Shown here piece by piece: positions 42,872-50,791 of a stretch of 64,000 nucleotides of DNA. Made by a program: the position numbers and the translations under genes. The notes under the pieces were generated by a model. The model had not been told where the DNA came from and made no database searches. It saw only the letters and a list, made by a program, of their open reading frames with translations. The DNA comes from Epsilonproteobacteria bacterium UBA4036 (lineage in GTDB: Bacteria; Campylobacterota; Campylobacteria; Campylobacterales; Arcobacteraceae): NCBI GenBank assembly GCA_002382325.1, contig DGAG01000010.1, positions 62,001 to 126,000 of the forward strand, written 5' to 3'. Positions within the stretch are counted from its first letter, which is position 1, and every line of letters starts with the position of its first letter.

Positions 42872-42893
42872 TTGCGGTAAATCTTGCGGTAAA
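42872..42893 (+). repeat. Paired TTGCGGTAAA repeats near attR
   Basis: TTGCGGTAAA at 42872-42881 and 42884-42893, same orientation and 12-bp spacing as the pair at 21964-21985. Probably the second set of integrase arm sites. Confidence 0.6.
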
Positions 42894-42949
42894 GTAAAAT
42901 AAAATCTTCATAAATACCTTTAAATAGGAGTTTGTGACCTTAATAATGA

Positions 42950-42999
42950 AACGCTGGCAGCGTTGGGGTCGTCGGTTCGAACCCGATCGTCTCCACCAT
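42950..42999. repeat. attR direct repeat (tRNA-Ala 3' fragment)
   Basis: Perfect copy of 21811-21860, running from the anticodon stem to one base past CCA. It has no 5' half and is not a functional tRNA. Confidence 0.95.
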
Positions 43000-43112
43000 T
43001 TCTTTATTTATATTTCTTAAAAACTCATCAAATCTATTCAAGCCACGTTATCACAGGCATTTACGTGATATAATCAAAAATCAAATCTACTCATATTTCA
43101 CGAATTCTAAAC

Positions 43113-43275
43113 AGAGTTGTTATCCATTCTTTAAGACATACATTTGCTTCACATTTAGCTATTAATGGAACACCTATAAGAGCTAATGAATCACAAAGAT
43201 ATTGAACAAACGATGAGATATGCAAAACTAAGTCCTGACAGTGGAAAAGAGTTTGTAAGTTGTTTGTATAAGTAG
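43113..43275 (+). pseudogene. Decayed tyrosine integrase fragment (C-terminal catalytic part)
   Basis: Too short and frameshifted to be an open frame. From 43113 one frame reads RVVIHSLRHTFASHLAING, the H-x-L-R-H block of tyrosine recombinases. After about 43180 the frame shifts and the next reads ELMNHKDIEQTMRYAKLSP, then DSGKEFV and a stop at 43275, the H and nucleophilic Y region. About four residues (the usual helix before QKLMNH) are missing at the join. It is the remnant of an older integrase next to the tRNA-Ala, distinct from the intact one at 21994. Confidence 0.85.
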
Positions 43276-43349
43276 TAGAAGTTTTAGTAATTAGAAAATA
43301 TACTTTTGAATTTTTATAATAAATTTGTATAAAATTAATTTGACTTTTT

Positions 43350-43400
43350 AGGTCACTTATGACATAATGAAATTTACAATATAGGTCACTTATGACATAA
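43350..43400. promoter_or_regulatory. Twin operators before the XRE/Fic module
   Basis: AGGTCACTTATGACATAA occurs twice, at 43350-43367 and 43383-43400, 33 bp apart (about three helical turns). Each contains the small palindrome GTCA-CTTA-TGAC. Probably the autorepression sites of the adjacent XRE regulator. Confidence 0.75.
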
Positions 43401-43421
43401 AATATATTTTAAGGCTTTATT

Positions 43422-43802
43422 ATGACTAGATTACAATTAATAAATAAAATACAAACAAGAAGAAAAGAAGTGGGTATTACATTAGAAAATCTTGCACAAG
43501 TATCACATCTTGGATATAAAACATTATCAAGATTTTTTGCAGGTCAAGATGTAAAAATTAGTACCCTTGAAAAAGTAACTCAAGTTTTAGGCTTAGATTT
43601 TGCAGGGAATGAATTAATTAATGCCAAATTATTAAAAGAAAAAAGAGCAGAAGAAAAAGCTAAATATATTGTTTCTTTAGTTCAAGATACATCAGCTTTA
43701 GAGATGCAAGGACTTGAAAGTGATTCTATTCAAATTTTAATTGAAGAGACAAAAAATGAGTTCTTAATAGGACAATACAAAAAAAATTTATGGGTAAGTT
43801 AA
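43422..43802 (+). CDS. XRE-family antitoxin/repressor of a Fic toxin
   Basis: 126 residues. Cro/CI helix-turn-helix: RRKEVGITLENLAQVSHLGYKTLSRFFAGQDVKISTLEKVTQVL (11-55). The C-terminus is acidic and helical (LEMQGLESDSIQILIEETKNEFLIGQYK), the sort of tail that covers a Fic active site. It is followed after 9 bp by the Fic gene and preceded by twin operators, the usual layout of an autoregulated toxin-antitoxin pair. ATG with a weak upstream AAGG. Confidence 0.85.
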   Translation: MTRLQLINKIQTRRKEVGITLENLAQVSHLGYKTLSRFFAGQDVKISTLEKVTQVLGLDFAGNELINAKLLKEKRAEEKAKYIVSLVQDTSALEMQGLESDSIQILIEETKNEFLIGQYKKNLWVS

Positions 43803-43811
43803 TTAAAAAAT

Positions 43812-44411
43812 ATGAAAGATACAACTAAAATCAAAGGTGCTACATATAACGACGATATATCGGGTTTACTACTTGATACATCTAAACAATATACATTACA
43901 AGAGATATATTTTTATGAAGCTAAAAATATCACAAAGGCTGTATTAAAATATTTATCTGCAAAGCCTGACAAAAAAATAGCAACATTTACTTTTGAATGG
44001 TTTTTACAACTACATCTTGAAATGTTTGGAGATGTTTGGGATTGGGCTGGAAAATTAAGACAAATAGAACTTAGTATTGGAGTTAAAGCTTATTTAGTCT
44101 CAACTGAACTTAAAAAGTTAGTTGATGATTTTGCATTTTGGGATGAACATAAAAGTTTTAGTGTAGTTGAAATAGCATCAAGACTTCATCATAGAGCTGT
44201 ACAAATACATCCATTTAAAAATGGCAATGGTAGATGGTCTAGAATGTTAGCAAATATTTATTTGAAACAAAATGGATTAAATCCTACAAAGTGGAATGAA
44301 AATTTATTATCTAAAGAAAATCCTCATAGAGATGATTATATACAAGCTTTAAAATTTGCAGATAATGGAGATTATTCTAAACTTATCGAGTTACAAAGTA
44401 ATACAATTTGA
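43812..44411 (+). CDS. Fic domain protein (mobile mystery protein B-like)
   Basis: 199 residues. The Fic active motif HPFKNGNGRWSRMLANIY (near 132-149) is intact, with a regional W-D-W-A-G-K-L-R-x-I block (FGDVWDWAGKLRQIELSIGV) that is characteristic of mobile mystery protein B-type Fic proteins. Fic enzymes AMPylate or otherwise modify targets, often as toxins. An inhibitory helix is not obvious in this protein, so control would come from the adjacent XRE protein. No degeneration seen. It follows the decayed integrase and precedes the sbcDC scar. Confidence 0.9.
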   Translation: MKDTTKIKGATYNDDISGLLLDTSKQYTLQEIYFYEAKNITKAVLKYLSAKPDKKIATFTFEWFLQLHLEMFGDVWDWAGKLRQIELSIGVKAYLVSTELKKLVDDFAFWDEHKSFSVVEIASRLHHRAVQIHPFKNGNGRWSRMLANIYLKQNGLNPTKWNENLLSKENPHRDDYIQALKFADNGDYSKLIELQSNTI

Positions 44412-44682
44412 CTAAAAAATATTATATTTTAACCTATTAATACATAAATATAAACAAACTAAGAACACTTGATACCCTCTTCTTATAAACAAAAGCATAA
44501 AAGGTTGTAAAAATTTCAAACAACATCCAAAGCTAAGCATTTTTACATTATTCACTCTTTTAGATACATTTTTTAACAAATTCAATTTTTTTGCCCTTAA
44601 ATAATTATTTTTAACTGCATGAAGATATAAATGTGACATTTTTTTGATATGATATAATCTAATAATTAATAAAGAGATATAT

Positions 44683-45033
44683 TTGAAAATTTTACATACG
44701 TCAGACTGGCATTTAGGTCAAAACTTTATGGGCAAAAGTAGAGTTGAAGAGCATGAAGCTTTTTTATCTTGGCTTTTAAACACCATACATACAAAACAAT
44801 ATGCTTTAAAGCTTTATTATAATTTTTTAAAAGAACTCTCAAATATTAAAACACTCATTACGACTATTATAACTGCTGGAAATCATGACAATGTTTCTAC
44901 ACTAAATCAACTACAAAATTCAGGAAAGATGGTAGGTGTGATTTCCCATGTGGAAGCACTAAAAGAACGAATTCCATTGCAGATAAAGGTTGAACCTAAG
45001 GGTAATGGAACGAGTGTTTTGGATATAAATTAA
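44683..45033 (+). pseudogene. sbcD/sbcC: sbcD-sbcC deletion scar: SbcD N-terminus fused to SbcC C-terminus
   Basis: A 116-codon open frame with TTG start. Residues 1-39 (MKILHTSDWHLGQNFMGKSR and following) are SbcD. About 21-24 residues are missing, including the AGDIFDTG motif II. The GNHDNVSTLN region of SbcD follows. The sequence then continues as QNSGKMVGVISHVEALKERI and a tail ending LDIN, the C-terminus of the SbcC ATPase. The bulk of sbcD and sbcC is gone. It cannot make an active SbcCD nuclease. It abuts the Qat operon start (10-base gap). Confidence 0.85.
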
Positions 45034-45043
45034 AAGGAATATA

Positions 45044-46921
45044 ATGTGGGCAGATAACGAAACAACAGAAGACTTTTTAAATTATGATGTACATTGTAAT
45101 CTAATAAAAGAATATGTAACTAATCCAAATTTATTACCTTTAACAATTGGTGTTTTTGGTGACTGGGGAAGTGGTAAGTCAAGTATTATGAAAATGCTTG
45201 AACAAAAGTTAAAAGGTGAGGATAAAGTCTTAACGATTTATTTTAATAGTTGGCTTTTTGAAAGTTATGAAGATGCAAAGGTATCTTTACTCGAAAATAT
45301 ATTATTAGAATTGTCAAAAAATGAGACTTTAGATGAAACTGCGAAAAAGAAAGTTTTGAGTTTAATATCAAGAGTTGATTATTTAAAATTAGCAAAAGAT
45401 GGTATTAAAAAATATGGTAAAAATGTAGTTGATATTATTGCTACCGGAGGAATAGGAACGACTATTGAAGCTAGCTTTAGTATGTTAAATACTGAAAAAC
45501 TTGATAAACTTAAAACTGCTGATCTTTCTAAATTAAATGAATATATTAAAGAGGAGCAAGAAAATACAACAAAAAATACGATAAAAACTTTTAGAAAAGA
45601 TTTTGAAGAACTAATAAAAGCAACAAATTATGAAAGTGTAGTTATTTTTGTAGATGATTTAGATAGATGTATGCCAGAAAGAGTTATTGAAACACTTGAG
45701 GCAATAAAACTATTCTTATCTGTTCCAAATACAGCTTTTGTAATAGGTGCAGATGAAAGAATAATAAAACATTCTATTTCAATGCATTTACAGATACATA
45801 CTTTCAATAATAATTCTGACTACCTGCAAGATACGCAACAGATAGTTACTGATTATATTGAAAAACTCATTCAAATACCTTATCGAATACCTAAGTTATC
45901 TCCATCTGAAATTGAAACGTATAATAATTTATTATTTAGTATAAGTCTATTAAGTAGAGATGATTTTAGCAAAGTATATGAATCATATTTAGAATTTAGG
46001 AAAAGTGATTTTTATAGTCCTTTTTCATTAGGAAATCTTAAAGAAGTTATTTCATTAGATGAAAAAGTTGAGCTAAGTAACTTGCTAAATATTTCACATT
46101 TTATGAGTCAAATGATTACTAATGTTTTAAAGGGTAATCCAAGACAAACAAAAAGATTTTTGAATACATTTATTCTAAGAGAGAAATTAGCAAAAGTTGC
46201 CAATTTAGATATTGATATTTTTATTTTGATAAAGCTTATGTTATTAGAGTATTTAAATCCTATATTGTTTAAAAAACTTAGTGAATTACAGTCAAGTGAA
46301 AATGGGCTTATTAACGAGTTAAAAATGTTAGAGTCGATTTTTATAGAAGGTGAAGAAAATACTTTAGGAGAGTCATTTAAAGAATGGCAAACACCACAAA
46401 TTCAAAACTGGATTAAAATAACTCCAAAAATAGGTGGAGTTGATTTAAGAAATTATTTTTGGTTAGTTAGAGATAAAACAGAATCTACTTTATCAAATAT
46501 TCATATGGTTAGTCCAATTATTCAAAAACTTTATACATCAGTAATTGATATAGATAAACATAAACGATCAGCTTCCCTTACTGAACTTTCTAAATTTGAT
46601 AAAGAAATTATTGAAGAAGTTTTTAACTTATTAAAAACAGAATTTCTTAATAACCCATCACAAACAAGTCATTTAGTTATTGTTTTATTTGATTTTTTAG
46701 AGAAAGTTGAAAATAGCCAATTTGCTAATGAAATATTAAATATTTTAACAGATATTAATTTTTCATTGATTAAAGATGAAAGAATTGTACTTGAAGTATT
46801 AAAGTATATACAATCAAAATATAAACAACATGCACAACGAGTAAATGAAATACTAAGAGTATATACAGAAAAACCATCTTCAGCATTACAACGAGCCTCA
46901 AAAAAACTTATTAAGGAGTGA
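45044..46921 (+). CDS. qatA: QatA: KAP-family P-loop ATPase of the Qat anti-phage system
   Basis: 625 residues, ATG with AAAAGGAATATA upstream. KAP-type P-loop NTPase: Walker A GVFGDWGSGKSSIMKM (38-53) and Walker B VVIFVDDLDRCMPERVIETLE (near 199), and the sensor-type KGNPRQTKRFLN near 370. The order ATPase, QatB, QueC-like, TatD-like matches the described Qat anti-phage defence system. It hydrolyses ATP, possibly to assemble or power the complex. The downstream start of QatB uses AAGGAG inside the last codons, so the genes are coupled. Walker residues are intact. Confidence 0.92.
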   Translation: MWADNETTEDFLNYDVHCNLIKEYVTNPNLLPLTIGVFGDWGSGKSSIMKMLEQKLKGEDKVLTIYFNSWLFESYEDAKVSLLENILLELSKNETLDETAKKKVLSLISRVDYLKLAKDGIKKYGKNVVDIIATGGIGTTIEASFSMLNTEKLDKLKTADLSKLNEYIKEEQENTTKNTIKTFRKDFEELIKATNYESVVIFVDDLDRCMPERVIETLEAIKLFLSVPNTAFVIGADERIIKHSISMHLQIHTFNNNSDYLQDTQQIVTDYIEKLIQIPYRIPKLSPSEIETYNNLLFSISLLSRDDFSKVYESYLEFRKSDFYSPFSLGNLKEVISLDEKVELSNLLNISHFMSQMITNVLKGNPRQTKRFLNTFILREKLAKVANLDIDIFILIKLMLLEYLNPILFKKLSELQSSENGLINELKMLESIFIEGEENTLGESFKEWQTPQIQNWIKITPKIGGVDLRNYFWLVRDKTESTLSNIHMVSPIIQKLYTSVIDIDKHKRSASLTELSKFDKEIIEEVFNLLKTEFLNNPSQTSHLVIVLFDFLEKVENSQFANEILNILTDINFSLIKDERIVLEVLKYIQSKYKQHAQRVNEILRVYTEKPSSALQRASKKLIKE

Positions 46922-46924
46922 TTA

Positions 46925-47695
46925 ATGGGAACATCAAAAGGATATAGCCCTCCAACTGGAGCAAACTGGACACCTCTAAAAAGTGAAATAACAGATTTAG
47001 CAAATCACTTAGATGATTATAATAGTGATAAAAAACTTGAAGTTTCAACACATATTGTAAGTGACTTTATAACTGCTATAGGTGGTAGTGAAGGATTTTC
47101 TAGAGCATCGAGAAATGGTAAAAATTCTAGTGGAGGTACTATATTAAGTTCTAAAGCTGGTCGTACAATGGCTTTAAGACTAGGTAATGTATTATCTTCT
47201 ATTTATGCAAATGGTATTAGAGAAACTCTACAAAATCAAAAAATAGATTATTCTAATTTAACAATCGATGAGTTAGAAAAAAATCTTCTTGAAAGCTTTT
47301 CCGATACGGCAAGCAATGAGGATATTGATGCAGCTAATAAAGCTATGTCAGAAGTAGTCATTGAACTATTTCAAAATGTTAATAATCTTGATGAATTAGA
47401 AACTAAGATTATGAATATTGTTGAAACAGAAAATATCTTATGCTCTTTTTATGAAAAATATATTTTCAAAAGATTTAAAAGAAAGTTTGAAGAAGAATCA
47501 ATAAAAAAATATGGTCCTGATAAAGCAGCAAAAACAATGTCAGATATTGAAAGAGCTCTTAGTGTAATGCTTAAAACATATCAATGTGATAAAAAACTTA
47601 CTGAAATTGATTTTTCAACACAAGATGGAGAAGTATTGGTTCAAGCTATGCTAGAAAATTTAACAGGTTATTTAGAGGATTTTAACGATGAATGA
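46925..47695 (+). CDS. qatB: QatB
   Basis: 256 residues, ATG 46925. The distinctive glycine/serine-rich block GGSEGFSRASRNGKNSSGG (residues about 56-75), followed by KAGRTMALRLGNVLSSIYANG, is the conserved core of QatB proteins. The rest is helical (FEEESIKKYGPDKAAKTMSD). Molecular role unknown; it is required for Qat function in tested systems. It overlaps QatC by 8 bases. Identity rests on the core motif and on position in the four-gene set. Confidence 0.86.
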   Translation: MGTSKGYSPPTGANWTPLKSEITDLANHLDDYNSDKKLEVSTHIVSDFITAIGGSEGFSRASRNGKNSSGGTILSSKAGRTMALRLGNVLSSIYANGIRETLQNQKIDYSNLTIDELEKNLLESFSDTASNEDIDAANKAMSEVVIELFQNVNNLDELETKIMNIVETENILCSFYEKYIFKRFKRKFEEESIKKYGPDKAAKTMSDIERALSVMLKTYQCDKKLTEIDFSTQDGEVLVQAMLENLTGYLEDFNDE

Positions 47696-49034
47696 ATTAA
47701 TTGTTGAATATGGAGAAACTAAAAAAAGAGATAAAAATGGCTTACTTAATATGTATATTAAAAAGCTTGATGATAGGCAAGTCGTAAAAGTCAATTTTAA
47801 ATATCTTAATTTATTTAAAGAAGAACAATTATTTAATCCAACAAACGAAAGTTTAGATTTTTTATATACAACTTTTTATATATATTTAACTGATATATTA
47901 TTACCTAGAGAAAAAACAGCTATTGATAATTGGTCACGAGATATTAAATTAAAAATACCTGTATCTAATCCATCTTTATGGAATAAAAATAAAGAAATAC
48001 TCATTGATGCTTTAAATTTCTTAACAGGTGATATTTGGGAATTTGAGTTTTACCAATTAGATACAGATTACTTTAAAGTTGATTCATTGGATTTTAATAC
48101 ATTAGATGTAGAACATATATGTCTTTTATCTGGTGGATTAGATTCTCTCATTGGTGCAATTAATCTTATAAAAAAAGAAAAAAATATTTTATTTATATCT
48201 CATTTTGGAAATAAAGCAGCAAGACAGGAATATCAAAGAAAAATCTTTAATGCTTTAAAGGAAAAAAATGAAAATATATATTTATCTCAATTTCATGTAG
48301 AGCCACATGCTACTTTATATGATATAAATGATAGTAATCAACGTGCTAGGTCAATATTATTTTTAGGCTTTCAAATTTTTAATGCAATTAATTTTAATTT
48401 ATCAAAGGTTATTGTTCCTGAAAATGGATTAATAAGTATTAATTTACCTTTGAATGAATCTAGGTCTACATCAAATAGTACTAAAACAACTCACCCCTAT
48501 TTCTTTGGGAAACTTGAAGAATTTATGAATAGTTTAGGATTTTCAATAAAAATTGATAATCCATATAAGTTTTATACAAAAGGACAAATGTTAGAAAAAT
48601 GTGAAGATAAAAAGCTAATGGAAACATTGCTAGAAGATACTATTTCTTGTTCTCACAATGCTCATAATACTTGGTGGGCTAGAGGGAATAATAATGAATT
48701 AAATTGTGGATATTGCATACCCTGTTTAATCAGAAGGGCATCTATACATTGCTATAATTCATCTTTAGATAATTATAGAAAATATGGAAATAATTTAGAT
48801 GAAAATGAACTTGACCTAGATAAAAAAACTTCACATAAAGATACAGATTTATTAGCATTAATAAATTTTTTGAATAAAAAGCTATCTAAAAAAGAACTTG
48901 AAAGAGAGTTATTATTGATTTCTAAAGTTAATGATAGTGAAAAAATTGCTACAATGTTGGAAAATGGCTATGAAGAAATTAGAAAATTTATTATTGAAAA
49001 AGCAGATGATAGAATAAAAGGAATGATAAACTGA
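47688..49034 (+). CDS. qatC: QatC: QueC-like PP-loop enzyme
   Basis: 448 residues. The N-terminal 140 residues are family specific. The PP-loop LLSGGLDSLIGAINL (near 147) is the SGGxDS signature of QueC-type nucleotide-activating enzymes that make 7-cyano-7-deazaguanine, and the C-terminal cysteines SCSHNA...CGYCIPCLIRR (near 320-350) match the QueC zinc site. In Qat it may modify a base, protein or nucleotide. ATG 47688 overlaps the QatB stop (8 bases). The end at 49034 overlaps the inferred QatD start. Confidence 0.93.
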   Translation: MNELIVEYGETKKRDKNGLLNMYIKKLDDRQVVKVNFKYLNLFKEEQLFNPTNESLDFLYTTFYIYLTDILLPREKTAIDNWSRDIKLKIPVSNPSLWNKNKEILIDALNFLTGDIWEFEFYQLDTDYFKVDSLDFNTLDVEHICLLSGGLDSLIGAINLIKKEKNILFISHFGNKAARQEYQRKIFNALKEKNENIYLSQFHVEPHATLYDINDSNQRARSILFLGFQIFNAINFNLSKVIVPENGLISINLPLNESRSTSNSTKTTHPYFFGKLEEFMNSLGFSIKIDNPYKFYTKGQMLEKCEDKKLMETLLEDTISCSHNAHNTWWARGNNNELNCGYCIPCLIRRASIHCYNSSLDNYRKYGNNLDENELDLDKKTSHKDTDLLALINFLNKKLSKKELERELLLISKVNDSEKIATMLENGYEEIRKFIIEKADDRIKGMIN

Positions 49035-49762
49035 ATTTAATAGATACACATTGTCACATAAACTTTTTTAAAAATGCAGGAGAGATTGCATTAGAATGTG
49101 AAAAAACAAATACTCACGTAATTTATGTGACAACTTTACCCTCTCAATTTATTGAAACATTTGAGTATGTTAAACAACTTAAGTATGTATATCCTTCGTT
49201 AGGATTTCATTGTTTAGAAAGTGATTATGATTTAGAAAAAGAAAAAGAAATTTTTTTGAAAAATATAGATAAAACAAAATTTATTGGAGAAGTTGGTTTA
49301 GACTTTTCAAAAAGAGCTAGTAAATCAAAAGAAGAACAGATTAATGTCTTTGAATTTATTTTAGAAAATGTAAGAAATCAAAATAAAATTTTAAATTTAC
49401 ATAGTTCTCATGCAGAAGATGAAGTTCTTGATATGTTAATTAAATATGATATTAAAAAAGCTATTTTTCATTGGTATAGTGGAAAAATTGGTACGTTAAA
49501 TAAAATTTTAGATAATGGATATTATTTTTCAATTAATAGTAATATGTGTAAAACTAAAAAGGGACAAAATATTATTTCAAAACTTCCAAAAAATAAAATA
49601 TTAGTTGAAACAGATGCCCCTTTTATTAATGTATTGCCTTATAAAAATTTTAATGTTTATTATTATTTAAGTGAATTATGGAATTTATCACTAGATGAAG
49701 TAAGAAAAATTATATTAAGAAATTTTTTTAATTTACAAAATTCTTATGACAAATTATTTTAA
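49031..49762 (+). CDS. qatD: QatD: TatD-like metal-dependent nuclease (inferred CTG start)
   Basis: 243 residues if started at 49031, a CTG overlapping the QatC stop with AAAAGGA seven bases earlier. The first in-frame ATG (49127) would delete the metal-binding DTHCHINFF. No ATG, GTG or TTG exists before that motif in the open frame, and a TAG lies at 49010-49012. Metal sites: LIDTHCHI (5-12), GEVGLDFS (Glu near 86), NLHSSHAEDEV (near 122), FHWYSG (near 145), VETDAPFI (near 191). TatD proteins are DNases; in Qat this is the likely effector. A CTG start is inferred, not proven. Confidence 0.87.
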   Translation: MNLIDTHCHINFFKNAGEIALECEKTNTHVIYVTTLPSQFIETFEYVKQLKYVYPSLGFHCLESDYDLEKEKEIFLKNIDKTKFIGEVGLDFSKRASKSKEEQINVFEFILENVRNQNKILNLHSSHAEDEVLDMLIKYDIKKAIFHWYSGKIGTLNKILDNGYYFSINSNMCKTKKGQNIISKLPKNKILVETDAPFINVLPYKNFNVYYYLSELWNLSLDEVRKIILRNFFNLQNSYDKLF

Positions 49763-50159
49763 AACGAACCTATCTAAACCCCTCTACACAAAAGGCATCC
49801 AATGCCCCATTAAAAAATGTTTTAACACTACCAGATGAGTAAGCACAGACTATACTAAATCTTTCTCAATTAACAATATTTTTTAAGCGTAGATTGGCTG
49901 ATGTCCTTGGAATTTAAATTTGGGTGCAATAGGATTTTATCCTATCGGAATTTACTTGACATGGAATTCTAAACGGTCTCAAGTGAGAAATACTAAATAT
50001 TATCAGCAGTAAAATAGTATTTTGCACAGTATAATCTTTTATACCATAAAAACCAGTAGCTCAATCAACTTTATTTGGTCATCTTACATTTTAAGTCAAA
50101 ACACTGATTCTTAGCCACTTTATGTCATAATATGTTTTACTTTACATGGGGAATATATT
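49763..50159. other. Gene-free stretch, right edge of the accessory block
   Basis: 397 bp with no coding frame on either strand. It includes a perfect hairpin (ATAGGAT at 49929-49935 with ATCCTAT at 49939-49945). I see no direct repeat of the attachment site and no recognisable mobile-element remnant. The base composition returns towards that of the chromosome near mntP. Confidence 0.4.
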
Positions 50160-50711
50160 TTGATTGAGATACTTATTTTATCGTTTGCATTGAGTATGGA
50201 TGCATTTGCTGTTTCGATTGGTTTGGGCGTTAAGAATAAAGAGTTTAATCTTTTATTGGCATTAAAAATTGCTCTTCTTTTTGGTTTTTTTCAAGCATTG
50301 ATGCCTTTATTTGGTTATTTAGCCAGTATAGGGGTGGGAAGTTATATTGAATCTTTTGATCACTGGATTGCATTTTTGTTGCTTTGTTTGATTGGTGGTA
50401 AGATGCTGTATGAAAGTTTTGGTGAAAAAACGGAAGATGAGATTACCCATATTAGCAATAAAATCTTGCTGATTTTAGCTATTGCTACAAGTATTGATGC
50501 CATGGCGGCAGGATTTACTTTGGGTTTGATTGATTTTAATCCATTTGCTTCAATGATTATCATTGGGGTTATTACGTTTATTTTTAGTATTTTTGGTGTA
50601 TTTATAGGCACAAAAGGGGGAAGTTTTTTAGAGGACAAAGCTGAAAAAATTGGTGGTGTGATTTTGATTTTAATCGGATTTAAAATACTTATAGAACATC
50701 TCTTTTTTTAA
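50160..50711 (+). CDS. mntP: MntP-type manganese efflux pump
   Basis: 183 residues, TTG start at 50160 with GGGGAA upstream. Six TM helices in two repeats: the first (LSMDAFAVSIGLGVKN) and second (IATSIDAMAAGFTLGL) each have the acidic Asp (SMDAFAVS / SIDAMAAG) of the DUF204/MntP family. It exports Mn2+ from the cytoplasm. It stands alone. A yybP-ykoY-like riboswitch is not evident upstream. Its codon use is typical of the chromosome and contrasts with the AT-rich accessory genes before it. Confidence 0.93.
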   Translation: MIEILILSFALSMDAFAVSIGLGVKNKEFNLLLALKIALLFGFFQALMPLFGYLASIGVGSYIESFDHWIAFLLLCLIGGKMLYESFGEKTEDEITHISNKILLILAIATSIDAMAAGFTLGLIDFNPFASMIIIGVITFIFSIFGVFIGTKGGSFLEDKAEKIGGVILILIGFKILIEHLFF

Positions 50712-50791
50712 CCATATCCTAAATTTTAATTTATTACTAAAATAACACTTTTTTATAGTACAATTCATCAGCTTATTTATAAGGAGCCATC

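Larger units (their letters stand above)
21811..42999. mobile_element. Integrated genomic element in tRNA-Ala (about 21.2 kb)
   Basis: It is bounded by perfect 50-bp direct repeats (21811-21860 and 42950-42999) made from the 3' part of tRNA-Ala. The tyrosine integrase gene begins 130 bp inside the left repeat. Paired TTGCGGTAAA sites lie inside both ends, and an AlpA-like excisionase candidate is at 41606. The base composition is visibly more AT-rich than the flanks. Cargo includes defence-like genes, a 60-bp inverted-repeat segment and a ParA/membrane-protein operon. I recognise no relaxase, VirB4 or VirD4, so it is more likely mobilisable, phage-satellite-like or decayed than self-conjugative. 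Confidence 0.93.

Noticed and set aside
42940..42999. Second tRNA-Ala gene at attR
   Set aside because: Only the 3' part from the anticodon stem onwards is present; the acceptor 5' strand and D arm are missing.
44412..44639. Minus-strand frame of 75 codons in the gap before the sbcD scar
   Set aside because: A hydrophobic frame in an AT-rich stretch without a recognisable family or ribosome-binding site; probably chance.
49929..49945. Attachment-site or transposon end
   Set aside because: A perfect short hairpin only; no second copy or matching mobile-element gene in the window.
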